From: Rhizobiaceae bacterium
GTDB taxonomy: Bacteria > Pseudomonadota > Alphaproteobacteria > Rhizobiales > Rhizobiaceae
Reading direction: 5' to 3'
Assembly (NCBI GenBank): GCA_014380965.1
Contig: JACMIV010000232.1
Span: forward strand, 1 to 10,056
DNA: 10,056 bases
Shown here: positions 1 through 7,410 of the stretch, piece by piece
How the letters are laid out: every line of letters begins with the position of its first letter
Numbering within the stretch: the first letter of the stretch is position 1
Notes under the pieces: model-generated
The model's database searches: none
Seen by the model: only the letters and a program-made list of their open reading frames with translations
Told to the model about the DNA's origin: nothing
Position numbers and translations under genes: made by a program

Positions 1-607
1 CGGCCGACGGCGGAGAGGCCCCGACGGCAACCGCCGGCGCTCCGGCCGGGCCGGTCCCCGGGGCGATGATCGCGGTGCTCGAAAGAAGCTTTTCCGCGTC
101 GTCGTCGCCGTCGAAGAGCTTGGTCTCGACGATCCGCTCGCCGGCCTTGGCTTTCGCGATGAGCTCGATCGTGTGCTGCATGGGAAAGCGCGATGAAGGC
201 AGCTCGAAATCCTTGGCGACCGGCGCCTGCATGGTCACCTTCGTCCCCTCGGGATGCTGGCGCGCTTCGCCGCGGATCTCCTTTTCCGGCGCGCCATCGA
301 CGAAAGTTTTCGTGGTGAAGGCAAAGGACGTGCCCTGCTGGTTCTCGGTGGAGTTCGTCTGCTGGTCGGTCAACGTGATCTCCTGCTCCTGCTGGAAACG
401 CGCGACGAAACGGTAATCGAGGTCGTAGACCCCGCAGGTGTCCGTCCGCAGCTCCATCGCGATCCGCCCCTCCGCATCGACGAACCCCTCGCTCTCGTCG
501 GAGAGCTTGAGCTCGTACACCGCCTGATGCGGTGCGAGCGGTGTCGCTATCGCCGAGGACGGGAGCATCAGGGCCGTTGCCAGAAGCATCGGATGGCGGT
601 CAAACAT
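1..607 (-). CDS. eipB: EipB/DUF1849 family periplasmic cell-envelope protein (3' end cut by window)
   Basis: Reading the minus strand from an ATG at 607 gives 202 codons that run off the left edge. A preceding GAGGAAGA (622-615) is a good ribosome binding site. The first ~21 residues form a short Sec signal peptide with likely cleavage after SSAIA. The mature part starts LAPHQAVYELKL and shows the DUF1849 pattern: a GRIAMEL strand, one conserved Cys (C58, in RTDTCGVYDLDYRF), ITLTDQQ, SFAFTTKTFVDG, then SRFPMQHTIELI and AGERIVETKLFDGDDD. In Brucella, EipB is a periplasmic beta-spiral protein needed for envelope integrity, and its conserved disulfide uses a Cys at the position of C58; the partner Cys would lie past the window edge. 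It is transcribed divergently from the RidA gene. Family assignment is from recalled motifs; the specific role here is inferred from Brucella. Confidence 0.88.
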   Translation of the reverse strand, partial: MFDRHPMLLATALMLPSSAIATPLAPHQAVYELKLSDESEGFVDAEGRIAMELRTDTCGVYDLDYRFVARFQQEQEITLTDQQTNSTENQQGTSFAFTTKTFVDGAPEKEIRGEARQHPEGTKVTMQAPVAKDFELPSSRFPMQHTIELIAKAKAGERIVETKLFDGDDDAEKLLSSTAIIAPGTGPAGAPAVAVGASPPSA

Positions 608-628
608 CGGCACGTCTTCCTCGTCAGC

Positions 629-646
629 GCTGCCAAACCAGGCAGC
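629..646. other. Perfect 6-bp inverted repeat in the eipB leader
   Basis: GCTGCC and GGCAGC flank a 6-nt spacer (635-640) in the 140-bp gap between eipB and the divergent RidA gene. It lies about 7 nt upstream of the eipB ribosome binding site. It could be a protein binding site or an mRNA leader hairpin. It has no U-tract, so it is not a terminator. A stem this short is common by chance in GC-rich DNA. No convincing -35/-10 pair for either gene was found in the rest of the gap. Confidence 0.25.
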
Positions 647-747
647 TTCCGCTAGCTGTTGCGGCAAAGCAGGATTCAGGCCACATCCCGCACGAACTCG
701 GCCTGCGGCGCGCCTACTTTCCCATCGCCCGAAACAAAGGACAATCC

Positions 748-1215
748 ATGACCGAAACCATCGAAAGCCGTCTTGCCGCCGCCGGCATCACCCTGCCCGC
801 CGCCGCCGCTCCCGCAGCCAATTACGTGCCCTTCGTCATGTTCGGCTCGTCGCTGCAGACTTCCGGCCAGCTTCCGCTCGAGGCAGGCACCGTCGCCGTC
901 GCCGGAAAGCTCGGAATGGGCGTCTCGTTGGAGGATGGTCAGCGCGCGGCCAAGCTGTGCGCCGTCAATATTCTCGCCCAGGCGAATGCGGCGCTCGGCG
1001 GCGATCTGACGCGGATCGTCCGCCTCCTGAAGCTCACCGTGTTCGTCGCCAGCGCGCCCGATTTCACCGAGCAGCACAAAGTCGCCAACGGCGCCTCGGA
1101 TTTCCTCGTCGAAATCCTCGGCGACGCGGGACGTCACGCGCGCTCGGCCGTCGGCGTTCCCGCGCTGCCGCTCGATGCGGCCGTCGAGATCGAAGCGCTG
1201 TTCGAGATCCGGTAG
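748..1215 (+). CDS. RidA/YjgF/UK114 family protein (YjgF-like_1 subgroup)
   Basis: 155 residues from an ATG at 748, preceded by AAAGGA at 736-741. RidA-family proteins are small trimeric enzymes; classical members hydrolyse reactive enamine/imine intermediates released by PLP enzymes. The fold is recognisable in TSGQLPLEAG, KLCAVNILAQANAALGG, LLKLTVFVAS and GRHARSAVGVPALPLDAAVEIEAL. R132 aligns with the catalytic R105 of E. coli RidA, and E147, 15 residues on, aligns with E120, so imine deaminase activity is possible. The N-terminal SRLAAAGITLPAAAAPAANYVP is typical of the longer (~150 aa) YjgF_like_1 subgroup, whose substrates are not well known. It is first in a plus-strand run, with the next gene starting 3 bp after its stop, so the two are probably co-transcribed and translationally coupled. 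Confidence 0.93.
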   Translation: MTETIESRLAAAGITLPAAAAPAANYVPFVMFGSSLQTSGQLPLEAGTVAVAGKLGMGVSLEDGQRAAKLCAVNILAQANAALGGDLTRIVRLLKLTVFVASAPDFTEQHKVANGASDFLVEILGDAGRHARSAVGVPALPLDAAVEIEALFEIR

Positions 1216-1218
1216 CGC

Positions 1219-1944
1219 GTGTCCTATCGCGGATCCCTCGATTGGCTCGTCGGCCGGCCGATCGCCCATCGCGGCCTCCATGATGGCAACGTCGCCGTCA
1301 TGGAAAATTCGCTCGGCGCGGCGAGAGCTGCCATCGCCGGCCGGTTTGGCATCGAATGCGACGTCATGCTGTCGCGCGACCGCGTGCCCATCGTCTTCCA
1401 CGACACGACGCTCGAACGCCTGACCATGGCAAGTGGACGCGTGTCGGATTGGGCTTGGGAGGAGCTCTCGCTGCTTGCCCTCGGAAACACCAAAGGCCAG
1501 ATCCCGTCAGCCAGGCAGTTCTTGACCCTGATCGGCGGGCAGGTTCCCGTCGTGATGGAGCTGAAGGGCACAAGTCCCCGAGAAGACGAGGATTTTCTTG
1601 AGCGGCTAATGCCGGTAATCTCCCGCTACAAGGGCCCCCTCGCCCTCATGTCCTTCGATCCGTGGCTGATCGATCAGGCGATCGCGGCAGGCGGGTTTCC
1701 CGTGGGGCTGACGGCGGAAGGCAATCGGCCGGAGGCGTTCGAGGCGCATCGCGAGGTCTTCTCGCGAGGCTGCTCCTTCGTGTCCTACAACGTCCAGCAC
1801 CTGCCCAATCCCTTCGTCGAGTGGGTGCGGACCGAGCAAGGCGCCCCGGCGATCACCTGGACTGTTCGGACCCTCGAAGACCTCATCGCCACACGAACCC
1901 ATGCCGACCAGATGACATTCGAAGGCTTCGTGCCGCAGGGCTGA
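1219..1944 (+). CDS. Glycerophosphodiester phosphodiesterase family protein
   Basis: 241 residues from a GTG start 3 bp after the RidA stop. There is no strong ribosome binding site, so translation probably depends on coupling to the upstream gene. GDPD enzymes hydrolyse glycerophosphodiesters to glycerol-3-phosphate and an alcohol in a Mg/Ca-dependent TIM barrel. The barrel signature is complete: IAHRG (H17, R18), EN at 29-30, IECDV (E46, D48), VFHD (H61), VVMELKG (E114, K116) and the late ITWTVRT strand (W214), ending near FEGFVP. No signal peptide is seen, so it is expected in the cytoplasm and may recycle lipid-derived glycerophosphodiesters. It is compact but full length for small bacterial GDPDs. 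The physiological substrate cannot be read from sequence. Confidence 0.93.
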   Translation: MSYRGSLDWLVGRPIAHRGLHDGNVAVMENSLGAARAAIAGRFGIECDVMLSRDRVPIVFHDTTLERLTMASGRVSDWAWEELSLLALGNTKGQIPSARQFLTLIGGQVPVVMELKGTSPREDEDFLERLMPVISRYKGPLALMSFDPWLIDQAIAAGGFPVGLTAEGNRPEAFEAHREVFSRGCSFVSYNVQHLPNPFVEWVRTEQGAPAITWTVRTLEDLIATRTHADQMTFEGFVPQG

Positions 1945-1947
1945 CGC

Positions 1948-1960
1948 TTGCATTGCACAA
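1948..1960 (+). promoter_or_regulatory. Possible PhaR-like operator upstream of the COG3146 gene
   Basis: The 13-mer TTGCATTGCACAA lies in the 37-bp gap between the GDPD and COG3146 genes. It matches TTGCAGTGCACAA at 8625-8637, inside the phasin promoter, at 12 of 13 positions and in the same orientation. The TGCA-N-TGCA core fits the TGC/GCA-type sites bound by PhaR-family regulators of PHB metabolism. No clear -35/-10 pair flanks it, and it is only 21 nt from the ATG at 1982. Its function is inference from the match alone. Confidence 0.3.
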
Positions 1961-1981
1961 AAGAGGCGGTAGCTTCCGGGG

Positions 1982-3226
1982 ATGGAAACTGGAAGCGGCT
2001 CGGCGGAGAGCATCGGGGAAGCGGGACGGGACGGGGTCTTCTCCGTGCGCGTCTCCGAGTCGATCGAAACGATCGCGCCAGCGGCATGGGACGCGCTCGC
2101 CGCAACCCACGTCGATGACGACGCGGTCTTGCACGCGGATTGCGCTAAACCCGGCAACCCATTCGTCTGCCACGCTTTTCTGAAGTCCCTGGAAGACAGC
2201 GGCTGCGTCGGCGCGCGGGCAGGCTGGCTGCCGCAGCATCTCATCCTGGAGGGGCCGGACGGGCATCCGATCGGTGTCGTGCCGGCCTATCTGAAGAGTC
2301 ACAGCCAGGGCGAATACGTGTTCGATCGCGGCTGGGCGGATGCCTTCGAGCGGGCCGGCGGGCGCTACTATCCCAAGCTTCAGATCTCCGTGCCCTTCAC
2401 CCCGGCGACGGGCCCCCGCCTCCTCGTCGGGGGCGCGCCGGGCGCCGATGTCCGGCGGGTCGCGCTCTGCGAGGGCATCAAGGGATACGTCGCTCAGACC
2501 GGCGTCTCATCGGCCCACGCGACGTTCCTCGACCCGGCCGATCTCGCCGCGATGGAAGCCGGCGACTTCCTACACCGGACGGACCAGCAGTTCCATTTCA
2601 GGAACGAGGGCTTTGGCACCTACGAAAACTTTCTCGAAACACTCGCCTCCCGCAAGCGAAAAGCGCTTCGCAAGGAGCGACGCGAGGCTCTAGGGTCCGG
2701 CATAGAGATCGAGTGGCTGACAGGCGAGGCACTCACGGAAGGAGCTTGGGACGCATTTTACGCGTTCTACGTGGACACAGGCACCCGCAAATGGGGGCGC
2801 CCCTATCTCAACCGCCGTTTCTTCTCGCTCGTCGGCGAGTGCATGGCGGACCGTATCCTCCTCGTCATGGCAAAGCGCGATGGGCGTTTCATCGCGGGCG
2901 CGCTGAACTTCATCGGCGCAAACACGCTTTACGGACGCTATTGGGGTTGTACCGAGGAGCATCCTTTCCTGCACTTCGAGGTCTGCTACCATCAGGCGAT
3001 CGACTACGCCATCGCGCACAAGCTCGCCGTCGTCGAGGCGGGCGCGCAGGGCGACCACAAGCTCGCACGCGGCTATGCCCCCGTGACGACTCACTCGGCT
3101 CACCACATCCAGCATCCCGGTCTCAGACGCGCGATCGAGGATCATCTGGAATACGAGCGAGCACAGGTGGAGTGCATGAACGTGGCCCTTTCGGAGCATA
3201 CGCCGTTTCGCAAGGGCGACGGCTGA
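1982..3226 (+). CDS. COG3146/DUF482 GNAT-like protein (peptidogalycan biosynthesis/recognition family)
   Basis: 414 residues. The protein has the hallmarks of the DUF482 (PF04339, COG3146) family, related in fold to GNAT and FemAB acyltransferases: a substrate-side N-terminal half (GVVPAYLKSHSQGEYVFDRG), the basic ASRKRKALRKERR segment (222-234), then FIAGALNF, TLYGRYWGC (315-323), HPFLHFEVCYHQAIDYAI and VEAGAQGDHKLARGY (351-365). The family is widespread in proteobacteria, is often named for peptidoglycan-related acyl transfer, and its reaction is not firmly established. It is probably cytoplasmic, as no signal peptide is visible. The start is uncertain: ATG 1982 lacks a good ribosome binding site and the first ~20 residues are low complexity, while GTG 2045 (residue 22) starts nearer the conserved region. 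It is third in the plus-strand run, 37 bp after the GDPD gene. Confidence 0.88.
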   Translation: METGSGSAESIGEAGRDGVFSVRVSESIETIAPAAWDALAATHVDDDAVLHADCAKPGNPFVCHAFLKSLEDSGCVGARAGWLPQHLILEGPDGHPIGVVPAYLKSHSQGEYVFDRGWADAFERAGGRYYPKLQISVPFTPATGPRLLVGGAPGADVRRVALCEGIKGYVAQTGVSSAHATFLDPADLAAMEAGDFLHRTDQQFHFRNEGFGTYENFLETLASRKRKALRKERREALGSGIEIEWLTGEALTEGAWDAFYAFYVDTGTRKWGRPYLNRRFFSLVGECMADRILLVMAKRDGRFIAGALNFIGANTLYGRYWGCTEEHPFLHFEVCYHQAIDYAIAHKLAVVEAGAQGDHKLARGYAPVTTHSAHHIQHPGLRRAIEDHLEYERAQVECMNVALSEHTPFRKGDG

Positions 3227-3321
3227 CGCTCGTCCCGCCCCTCCGGGCCTCTTCCGGATCGAACGGGCCAGAGGTCTAGGGTCCCTCGCAATCCATTCCC
3301 ATTATCGAGACGAGCCCCGGC

Positions 3322-3753
3322 ATGAGCGAAACCTACGATCCCGCCAACATCTTCGCCAAGATCCTGCGCGGCGAAATCCCGAGCCACAGGCTCCACGAGG
3401 ACGAAACAGCCATCGTGATCATGGACGTGATGCCTCAGTCGAAGGGCCATTGCCTCGTCATCCCGAAGGCGCCCTCGCGCAACCTTCTCGATGTATCCGA
3501 CCAGACGCTCGTCTCGATCATGCCCCTCGTCTCAAGGCTCGCGCGGGCGGCGAAGGCCGCGTTCTCGGCCGACGGCGTCCAGATCGTCCAGTTCAACGAG
3601 GCGCCGGCCGGGCAGACGGTGTTCCACCTCCATTTTCACGTGAGTCCGCGCTACGCGGGCGTCGATCTCGTGCCGCATTCGGGGAAAATGGCAGATGGAG
3701 CGATGCTGGCTGAGCAGGCGGACGCGATCCGCGCAGCGTTGAGGTCGACTTAA
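3322..3753 (+). CDS. HIT family (Hint-like) nucleotide hydrolase
   Basis: 143 residues. The N-terminal NIFAKILRGEIPSHRLHEDE and GHCLVIPKAPSRNLLD are typical of the Hint branch of the histidine triad superfamily. The triad itself is FHLHFHVSPRY with H102, H104 and H106; H104 is the expected nucleophile. Hint proteins cleave AMP-N and related phosphoramidates and nucleotidyl adducts, often cleaning up adenylylated side products; the natural substrate here is unknown. The ATG at 3322 has only a weak GAG-type ribosome binding site. It lies 95 bp after the COG3146 gene, so it may be read-through or have its own promoter; no convincing promoter is visible in that gap. Its TAA stop lies within a TTAA shared with the stop of the convergent azlD. 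Confidence 0.95.
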   Translation: MSETYDPANIFAKILRGEIPSHRLHEDETAIVIMDVMPQSKGHCLVIPKAPSRNLLDVSDQTLVSIMPLVSRLARAAKAAFSADGVQIVQFNEAPAGQTVFHLHFHVSPRYAGVDLVPHSGKMADGAMLAEQADAIRAALRST

Positions 3754-4112
3754 GCGGCCATTGCCAGCGGCACGCCCACAAGGATCGCCTCGGCGGCGAG
3801 GATGCCGACGAGGACGCGCCGTCCAGATACCATATAGACGGCAAAGCCCGCCGCCAGCGCGCCGACGCGCACGGTGTCGGGGATAAGAGCGAGCGTCCCT
3901 GTCGGATAGAGCACAAGGCGCGCGATGACCGCGGCGACCATGCCGGTCGCAATCGTGCGGGTCAGCGCGATGCCGGGAGAAGTCTCGTCGAGGCGGCCGG
4001 ACGAGAGGACGCCGATGAAGCGCCAGATGTCCGTCGGCAACCACCCGGCGAGGAGGATGAAGGCGAAGGGCCACCAGTCGGCGACGTAGGCATTGAAGCT
4101 GAGATCGCCCAT
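3750..4112 (-). CDS. azlD: AzlD family small subunit of branched-chain amino-acid exporter
   Basis: 120 residues, almost all hydrophobic, with about four predicted membrane segments: around WWPFAFILLAGWLPTDIW, a segment near TRTIATGMVAAVIARLVLY, one near VGALAAGFAVYMVSG, and the C-terminal VLVGILAAEAILVGVPLA. Small size, hydrophobicity and position directly after AzlC identify it as AzlD (PF05437). With AzlC it forms an inner-membrane exporter of branched-chain amino acids (compare B. subtilis AzlCD, Corynebacterium BrnFE, E. coli YgaZH). The ATG at 4112 begins 3 nt after the AzlC stop, so translation is almost certainly coupled. Its TAA stop (3752-3750) overlaps that of the convergent HIT gene, leaving no room for an intergenic terminator. 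Confidence 0.92.
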   Translation of the reverse strand: MGDLSFNAYVADWWPFAFILLAGWLPTDIWRFIGVLSSGRLDETSPGIALTRTIATGMVAAVIARLVLYPTGTLALIPDTVRVGALAAGFAVYMVSGRRVLVGILAAEAILVGVPLAMAA

Positions 4113-4115
4113 GAG

Positions 4116-4853
4116 TCAGGCCGCCTCACGCCGCGCGTCGATCGCGCGGCCGAGCACGAAGGCGATGAGCCCTCCCCCGATGCCGGCGATGAGAAGGTCG
4201 AATTCCGGTGAGAGCCAGTGCGCGGGCGGGACGCACAGCATTCCGACGAAGAGCGCAAGGCGCCCCGAGAGATCCTTGGCGGAACCGTAGAGCGAGGTCA
4301 GGAAGTAGACCGGCGTCAGGAAGGCAAGCGCCCCGGTCGCGAGTGCCGGAAGCTGGCCCATCAAATTAAAGATCACCGCGACGAGGATCGTGTTGAGGAC
4401 GGTCAGCGTGATCGCGAAGGCGCCGAAGAACAGCGCGCGCCGCTCGCGCGGCACGCCGTCGATCCGCTCCATCGCGAAGACCCACCCGGTGATTGCGACG
4501 AAGTGCGAGAGAAAGAGCAGCGTCGAGGTCCGCGTCTTCGGTCCGCGCAGTTCCGGCATCAGAGCCACGACCATCGGCATCAGACGCAGCGAGGAGAGAC
4601 CGACCGCGAGGGCCGCAGCGGGCAACGACACTCCCGCCGTGATCGCTCCGACGAGGATGATCTTGGCCGGCAGAGCCCAGACCGTGAACGTCATGAAGGA
4701 GGCCTCGATCCAAGTCAGACCTGCGTCGCGCGCAAGGCCAGCAAAGCCGAGGAAGGAGACGGTGAGGATGAAGGCCGGCGGCGTTAGGATGCCCCGCATG
4801 CCTTTCATGATCCAATGGAGCGCGGAAGGCTCCGCAGCGGTTTGGCCGACCAT
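4116..4853 (-). CDS. azlC: AzlC family permease, large subunit of branched-chain amino-acid exporter
   Basis: 245 residues, a multi-pass inner-membrane protein. AzlC (PF03591) features include PAFILTVSFLGFAGLARDAG, SFMTFTVWALPAKIILVG, the SLPAAALAVGLSSLRLMPM segment with the family's conserved arginine, HFVAITGWVFAMERI and a hydrophobic C-terminal half. The usual role is export of leucine, isoleucine and valine or their analogues together with AzlD. The chosen ATG at 4853 has no visible ribosome binding site; ATG 4808 (residue 16) is an in-frame alternative, also without one. The start lies only 34 bp beyond the clpA terminator, so the source of its transcript is unclear: a promoter overlapping the terminator, or read-through from clpA. 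The specific substrate is inferred from the family. Confidence 0.92.
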   Translation of the reverse strand: MVGQTAAEPSALHWIMKGMRGILTPPAFILTVSFLGFAGLARDAGLTWIEASFMTFTVWALPAKIILVGAITAGVSLPAAALAVGLSSLRLMPMVVALMPELRGPKTRTSTLLFLSHFVAITGWVFAMERIDGVPRERRALFFGAFAITLTVLNTILVAVIFNLMGQLPALATGALAFLTPVYFLTSLYGSAKDLSGRLALFVGMLCVPPAHWLSPEFDLLIAGIGGGLIAFVLGRAIDARREAA

Positions 4854-4887
4854 CTGAAGCTGCCGATCGATTGTCCGTGAAGGCGCG

Positions 4888-4919
4888 AAAAAGGGCCGCC
4901 CGGGAGGGACGGCCCTTTT
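4888..4919 (-). terminator. Rho-independent terminator downstream of clpA
   Basis: A perfect 10-bp stem (4889-4898 with 4910-4919) of sequence AAAAGGGCCG / CGGCCCTTTT encloses an 11-nt loop, inside which CCC and GGG can extend the stem past a one-base bulge. Read on the minus strand, the stem ends in a run of five T, 14 nt beyond the clpA stop. The T-run on the other strand means it could also stop plus-strand transcripts. Confidence 0.9.
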
Positions 4920-4932
4920 GAACGCTGGCGGA

Positions 4933-7407
4933 TCAGGTGGACTTGCGCGAAACCTTCGGACCCGTCAGCGGGCGCTTTGCAGCGCGGACGGCGAGTTCGC
5001 CATCCGGCTCCGGCTCGGGCACATCGTCCTCGTCGCCGAAGTCTTCCTCGCCGTAGTCCTCCCCATCGTCGTCGACCTTGGCGCGCGTCTTGCCGCGCTT
5101 GGACTTCGCCGGCTGCTCGTCGGCGATCGCGTCGAGGGCAAGCTTGGTCTTCCCGTCCTCGTCTGGCACGACGGAGATCTTCACCGTGCCGCCCTTCTTA
5201 AGTTTGCCGAACAGAACTTCGTCCGCCAGCGGCTTCTTGATGTACTCCTGGATCACGCGGGCGAGCGGGCGCGCGCCCATCTGTTCGTCATAGCCCTTTT
5301 CCGCCAGCCAGAGGACCGATTCCGGAGTCAGCTCGAAGGTGACGCCACGCTCGGAGAGCTGAGCCTCGAGCTGCATGACGAACTTCTCGACGACGCGGTT
5401 GATCTCCTGCGGCCCAAGTCCCGCGAAGGGAATGATCGCGTCGAGACGGTTGCGGAACTCCGGCGTGAACAGCTTGTTGATCGCCTCCACATCGTCGCCT
5501 GTCCGCTTCGTCGAGCCGAAGCCTATGGCAGCCCGTGCGCCTTCCGCCGCGCCGGCATTCGTCGTCATGATCAGGATCACGTTCCGGAAGTCGATCTTCT
5601 TGCCGTTGTGATCCGTCAGCTTTCCGTGATCCATGACCTGCAACAGGATGTTGAAAAGGTCGGGATGCGCCTTCTCGATCTCGTCGAGGAGAAGGACGCA
5701 ATGCGGATGCTGGTCGACGCCGTCCGTCAGTAGGCCTCCCTGGTCGAAGCCGACATAGCCGGGAGGCGCGCCGATGAGCCGCGAGACCGTGTGCCGCTCC
5801 ATGTATTCCGACATGTCGAAGCGCAGAAGCTCGACGCCGAGCGTCGAGGCGAGCTGCTTGGCGACTTCCGTCTTGCCAACGCCGGTGGGGCCGGAAAAGA
5901 GGTAGCTGCCGATCGGCTTGTCCGGCTCGCGCAGTCCGGCGCGCGCGAGCTTGATCGTCGCGGCCAGCGCCTCGATCGCTTTGTCCTGCCCGTAGACGAC
6001 GCGCTTCAGTTGCGTGTCGAGATTGGCCAGCACCTCCTCGTCGTCCTTGGAGACGGACTTCGGCGGGATCCGCGCCATGGTCGCAACCGTCGCCTCGATC
6101 TCCTTGACGCCGATCTTCTTCTTCCGCTGGCCCTCGGGCAGGAGCATCTGCGAGGCGCCGGTCTCGTCGATCACGTCGATCGCCTTGTCCGGCAGCTTCC
6201 GGTCGTTGATGTAGCGGGCGGAGAGCTCCACGGCGGCCTTGATCGCCTCGCTCGAGAACTTCACCTTGTGGAAGTCCTCGAAATAAGGCTTCAGCCCCTT
6301 CATGATCGCAATGGCGTCGTCGATCGACGGCTCCTTCACGTCGATCTTCTGGAACCGGCGCACCAGCGCCCGGTCCTTCTCGAAGAACTGGCGGTATTCC
6401 TTGTAGGTCGTCGACCCGATGCACCGGATGGCGCCGTTGGAGAGCGCCGGCTTCAGAAGGTTGGAGGCGTCCATCGCCCCGCCCGACGTCGCGCCCGCGC
6501 CGATGACGGTGTGAATTTCGTCGATGAAGAGGACGGCGCCCGGATACTCCTCGAGCTCCTTGACCACCTGCTTCAGCCGCTCCACGAAATCGCCGCGGTA
6601 GCGCGTGCCGGCGAGCAGCGTCCCCATGTCGAGCGAGAAGATCGTCGCGTTCGCGAGCACCTCGGGCACGTCGTTCTCGACAATGCGCTTGGCGAGCCCC
6701 TCGGCGATCGCGGTCTTGCCAACGCCGGGATCGCCGACATAGAGCGGGTTGTTCTTCGAACGGCGGCACAGCACCTGGATGGTGCGGTTGATCTCTTCCG
6801 TGCGCCCGATCAAGGGATCGATGCGGCCGGACTTCGCCTTCTCGTTCAGATTGACGCAATAGGCCGTGAGAGCATCCTGGGTCGTCTTGCGCCTGCCTTC
6901 CTCGTCCGGTCCGAGAGTGGATTGATCGTCCTCGGCGCCCCGCAACGGCCGGCTCTCGGAGCCACCAGGCCGCTTCGCGATGCCGTGCGCGATGAAGTTG
7001 ACGGCGTCGTACCGTGTCATCTCCTGCTCCTGCAGGAAATAGGCCGCGTGACTCTCACGCTCGGCGAAGATGGCGACCAGCACGTTCGCCCCCGTCACTT
7101 CTTCGCGACCGGAGGATTGGACGTGGATGACCGCGCGCTGGATGACGCGGTGGAAGCCGGCGGTCGGTTTGGAATCTTCCTCGTGACCCGTCACGAGGTT
7201 GGCGAGCTCGGTGTCGATGTATTCGACAAGGCTCGCGCGAAGCACGTCGAGATCGACGCTGCAGCCCTTCATGACGGCCGCGGCGTCCTTATCCTCGAGA
7301 AGCGCAAGCAGCAGGTGCTCGAGCGTTGCAAATTCCTGCTGGCGCTCGTTGGCGAGCGTCAATGCCTGATGCAGCGACTTTTCAAGGCTTTGCGAAAATG
7401 TCGGCAA
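4933..7407 (-). CDS. clpA: ATP-dependent Clp protease ATP-binding subunit ClpA
   Basis: 824 residues. ClpA is the hexameric AAA+ unfoldase that feeds proteins into ClpP in the cytoplasm. The N-domain (about 1-145) includes SLHQALTLANERQQEFATLEH. AAA-1 has Walker A GDPGVGKT (225-232), Walker B VLFIDE (292-297) and arginines R350/R351; AAA-2 has Walker A GPTGVGKT (506-513), Walker B VLLLDE (571-576) and FRNRLD (651-656). IGF at 628-630 is the ClpP-binding loop. No coiled-coil middle domain is present, which separates it from ClpB and ClpC. The start is TTG at 7407: the protein aligns with ClpA from MPTFSQSLEK, and GAGGTGA overlapping the clpS stop is a strong ribosome binding site. A tail of ~65 residues past E. 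coli ClpA length is acidic (about 779-804), then basic. Confidence 0.97.
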   Translation of the reverse strand: MPTFSQSLEKSLHQALTLANERQQEFATLEHLLLALLEDKDAAAVMKGCSVDLDVLRASLVEYIDTELANLVTGHEEDSKPTAGFHRVIQRAVIHVQSSGREEVTGANVLVAIFAERESHAAYFLQEQEMTRYDAVNFIAHGIAKRPGGSESRPLRGAEDDQSTLGPDEEGRRKTTQDALTAYCVNLNEKAKSGRIDPLIGRTEEINRTIQVLCRRSKNNPLYVGDPGVGKTAIAEGLAKRIVENDVPEVLANATIFSLDMGTLLAGTRYRGDFVERLKQVVKELEEYPGAVLFIDEIHTVIGAGATSGGAMDASNLLKPALSNGAIRCIGSTTYKEYRQFFEKDRALVRRFQKIDVKEPSIDDAIAIMKGLKPYFEDFHKVKFSSEAIKAAVELSARYINDRKLPDKAIDVIDETGASQMLLPEGQRKKKIGVKEIEATVATMARIPPKSVSKDDEEVLANLDTQLKRVVYGQDKAIEALAATIKLARAGLREPDKPIGSYLFSGPTGVGKTEVAKQLASTLGVELLRFDMSEYMERHTVSRLIGAPPGYVGFDQGGLLTDGVDQHPHCVLLLDEIEKAHPDLFNILLQVMDHGKLTDHNGKKIDFRNVILIMTTNAGAAEGARAAIGFGSTKRTGDDVEAINKLFTPEFRNRLDAIIPFAGLGPQEINRVVEKFVMQLEAQLSERGVTFELTPESVLWLAEKGYDEQMGARPLARVIQEYIKKPLADEVLFGKLKKGGTVKISVVPDEDGKTKLALDAIADEQPAKSKRGKTRAKVDDDGEDYGEEDFGDEDDVPEPEPDGELAVRAAKRPLTGPKVSRKST

Positions 7408-7410
7408 GCG

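Noticed and set aside
676..1401. A 241-codon minus-strand frame opposite the RidA and GDPD genes
   Set aside because: It overlaps two clear coding genes on the other strand, has low-complexity Gly/Asp/Arg/Ala composition and no recognisable motif.
3246..3276. A 7-bp stem (GGCCTCT / AGAGGTC) after the COG3146 gene considered as a terminator
   Set aside because: The loop is 17 nt, one pair is G-U, and no T-run follows, so it does not qualify as an intrinsic terminator.
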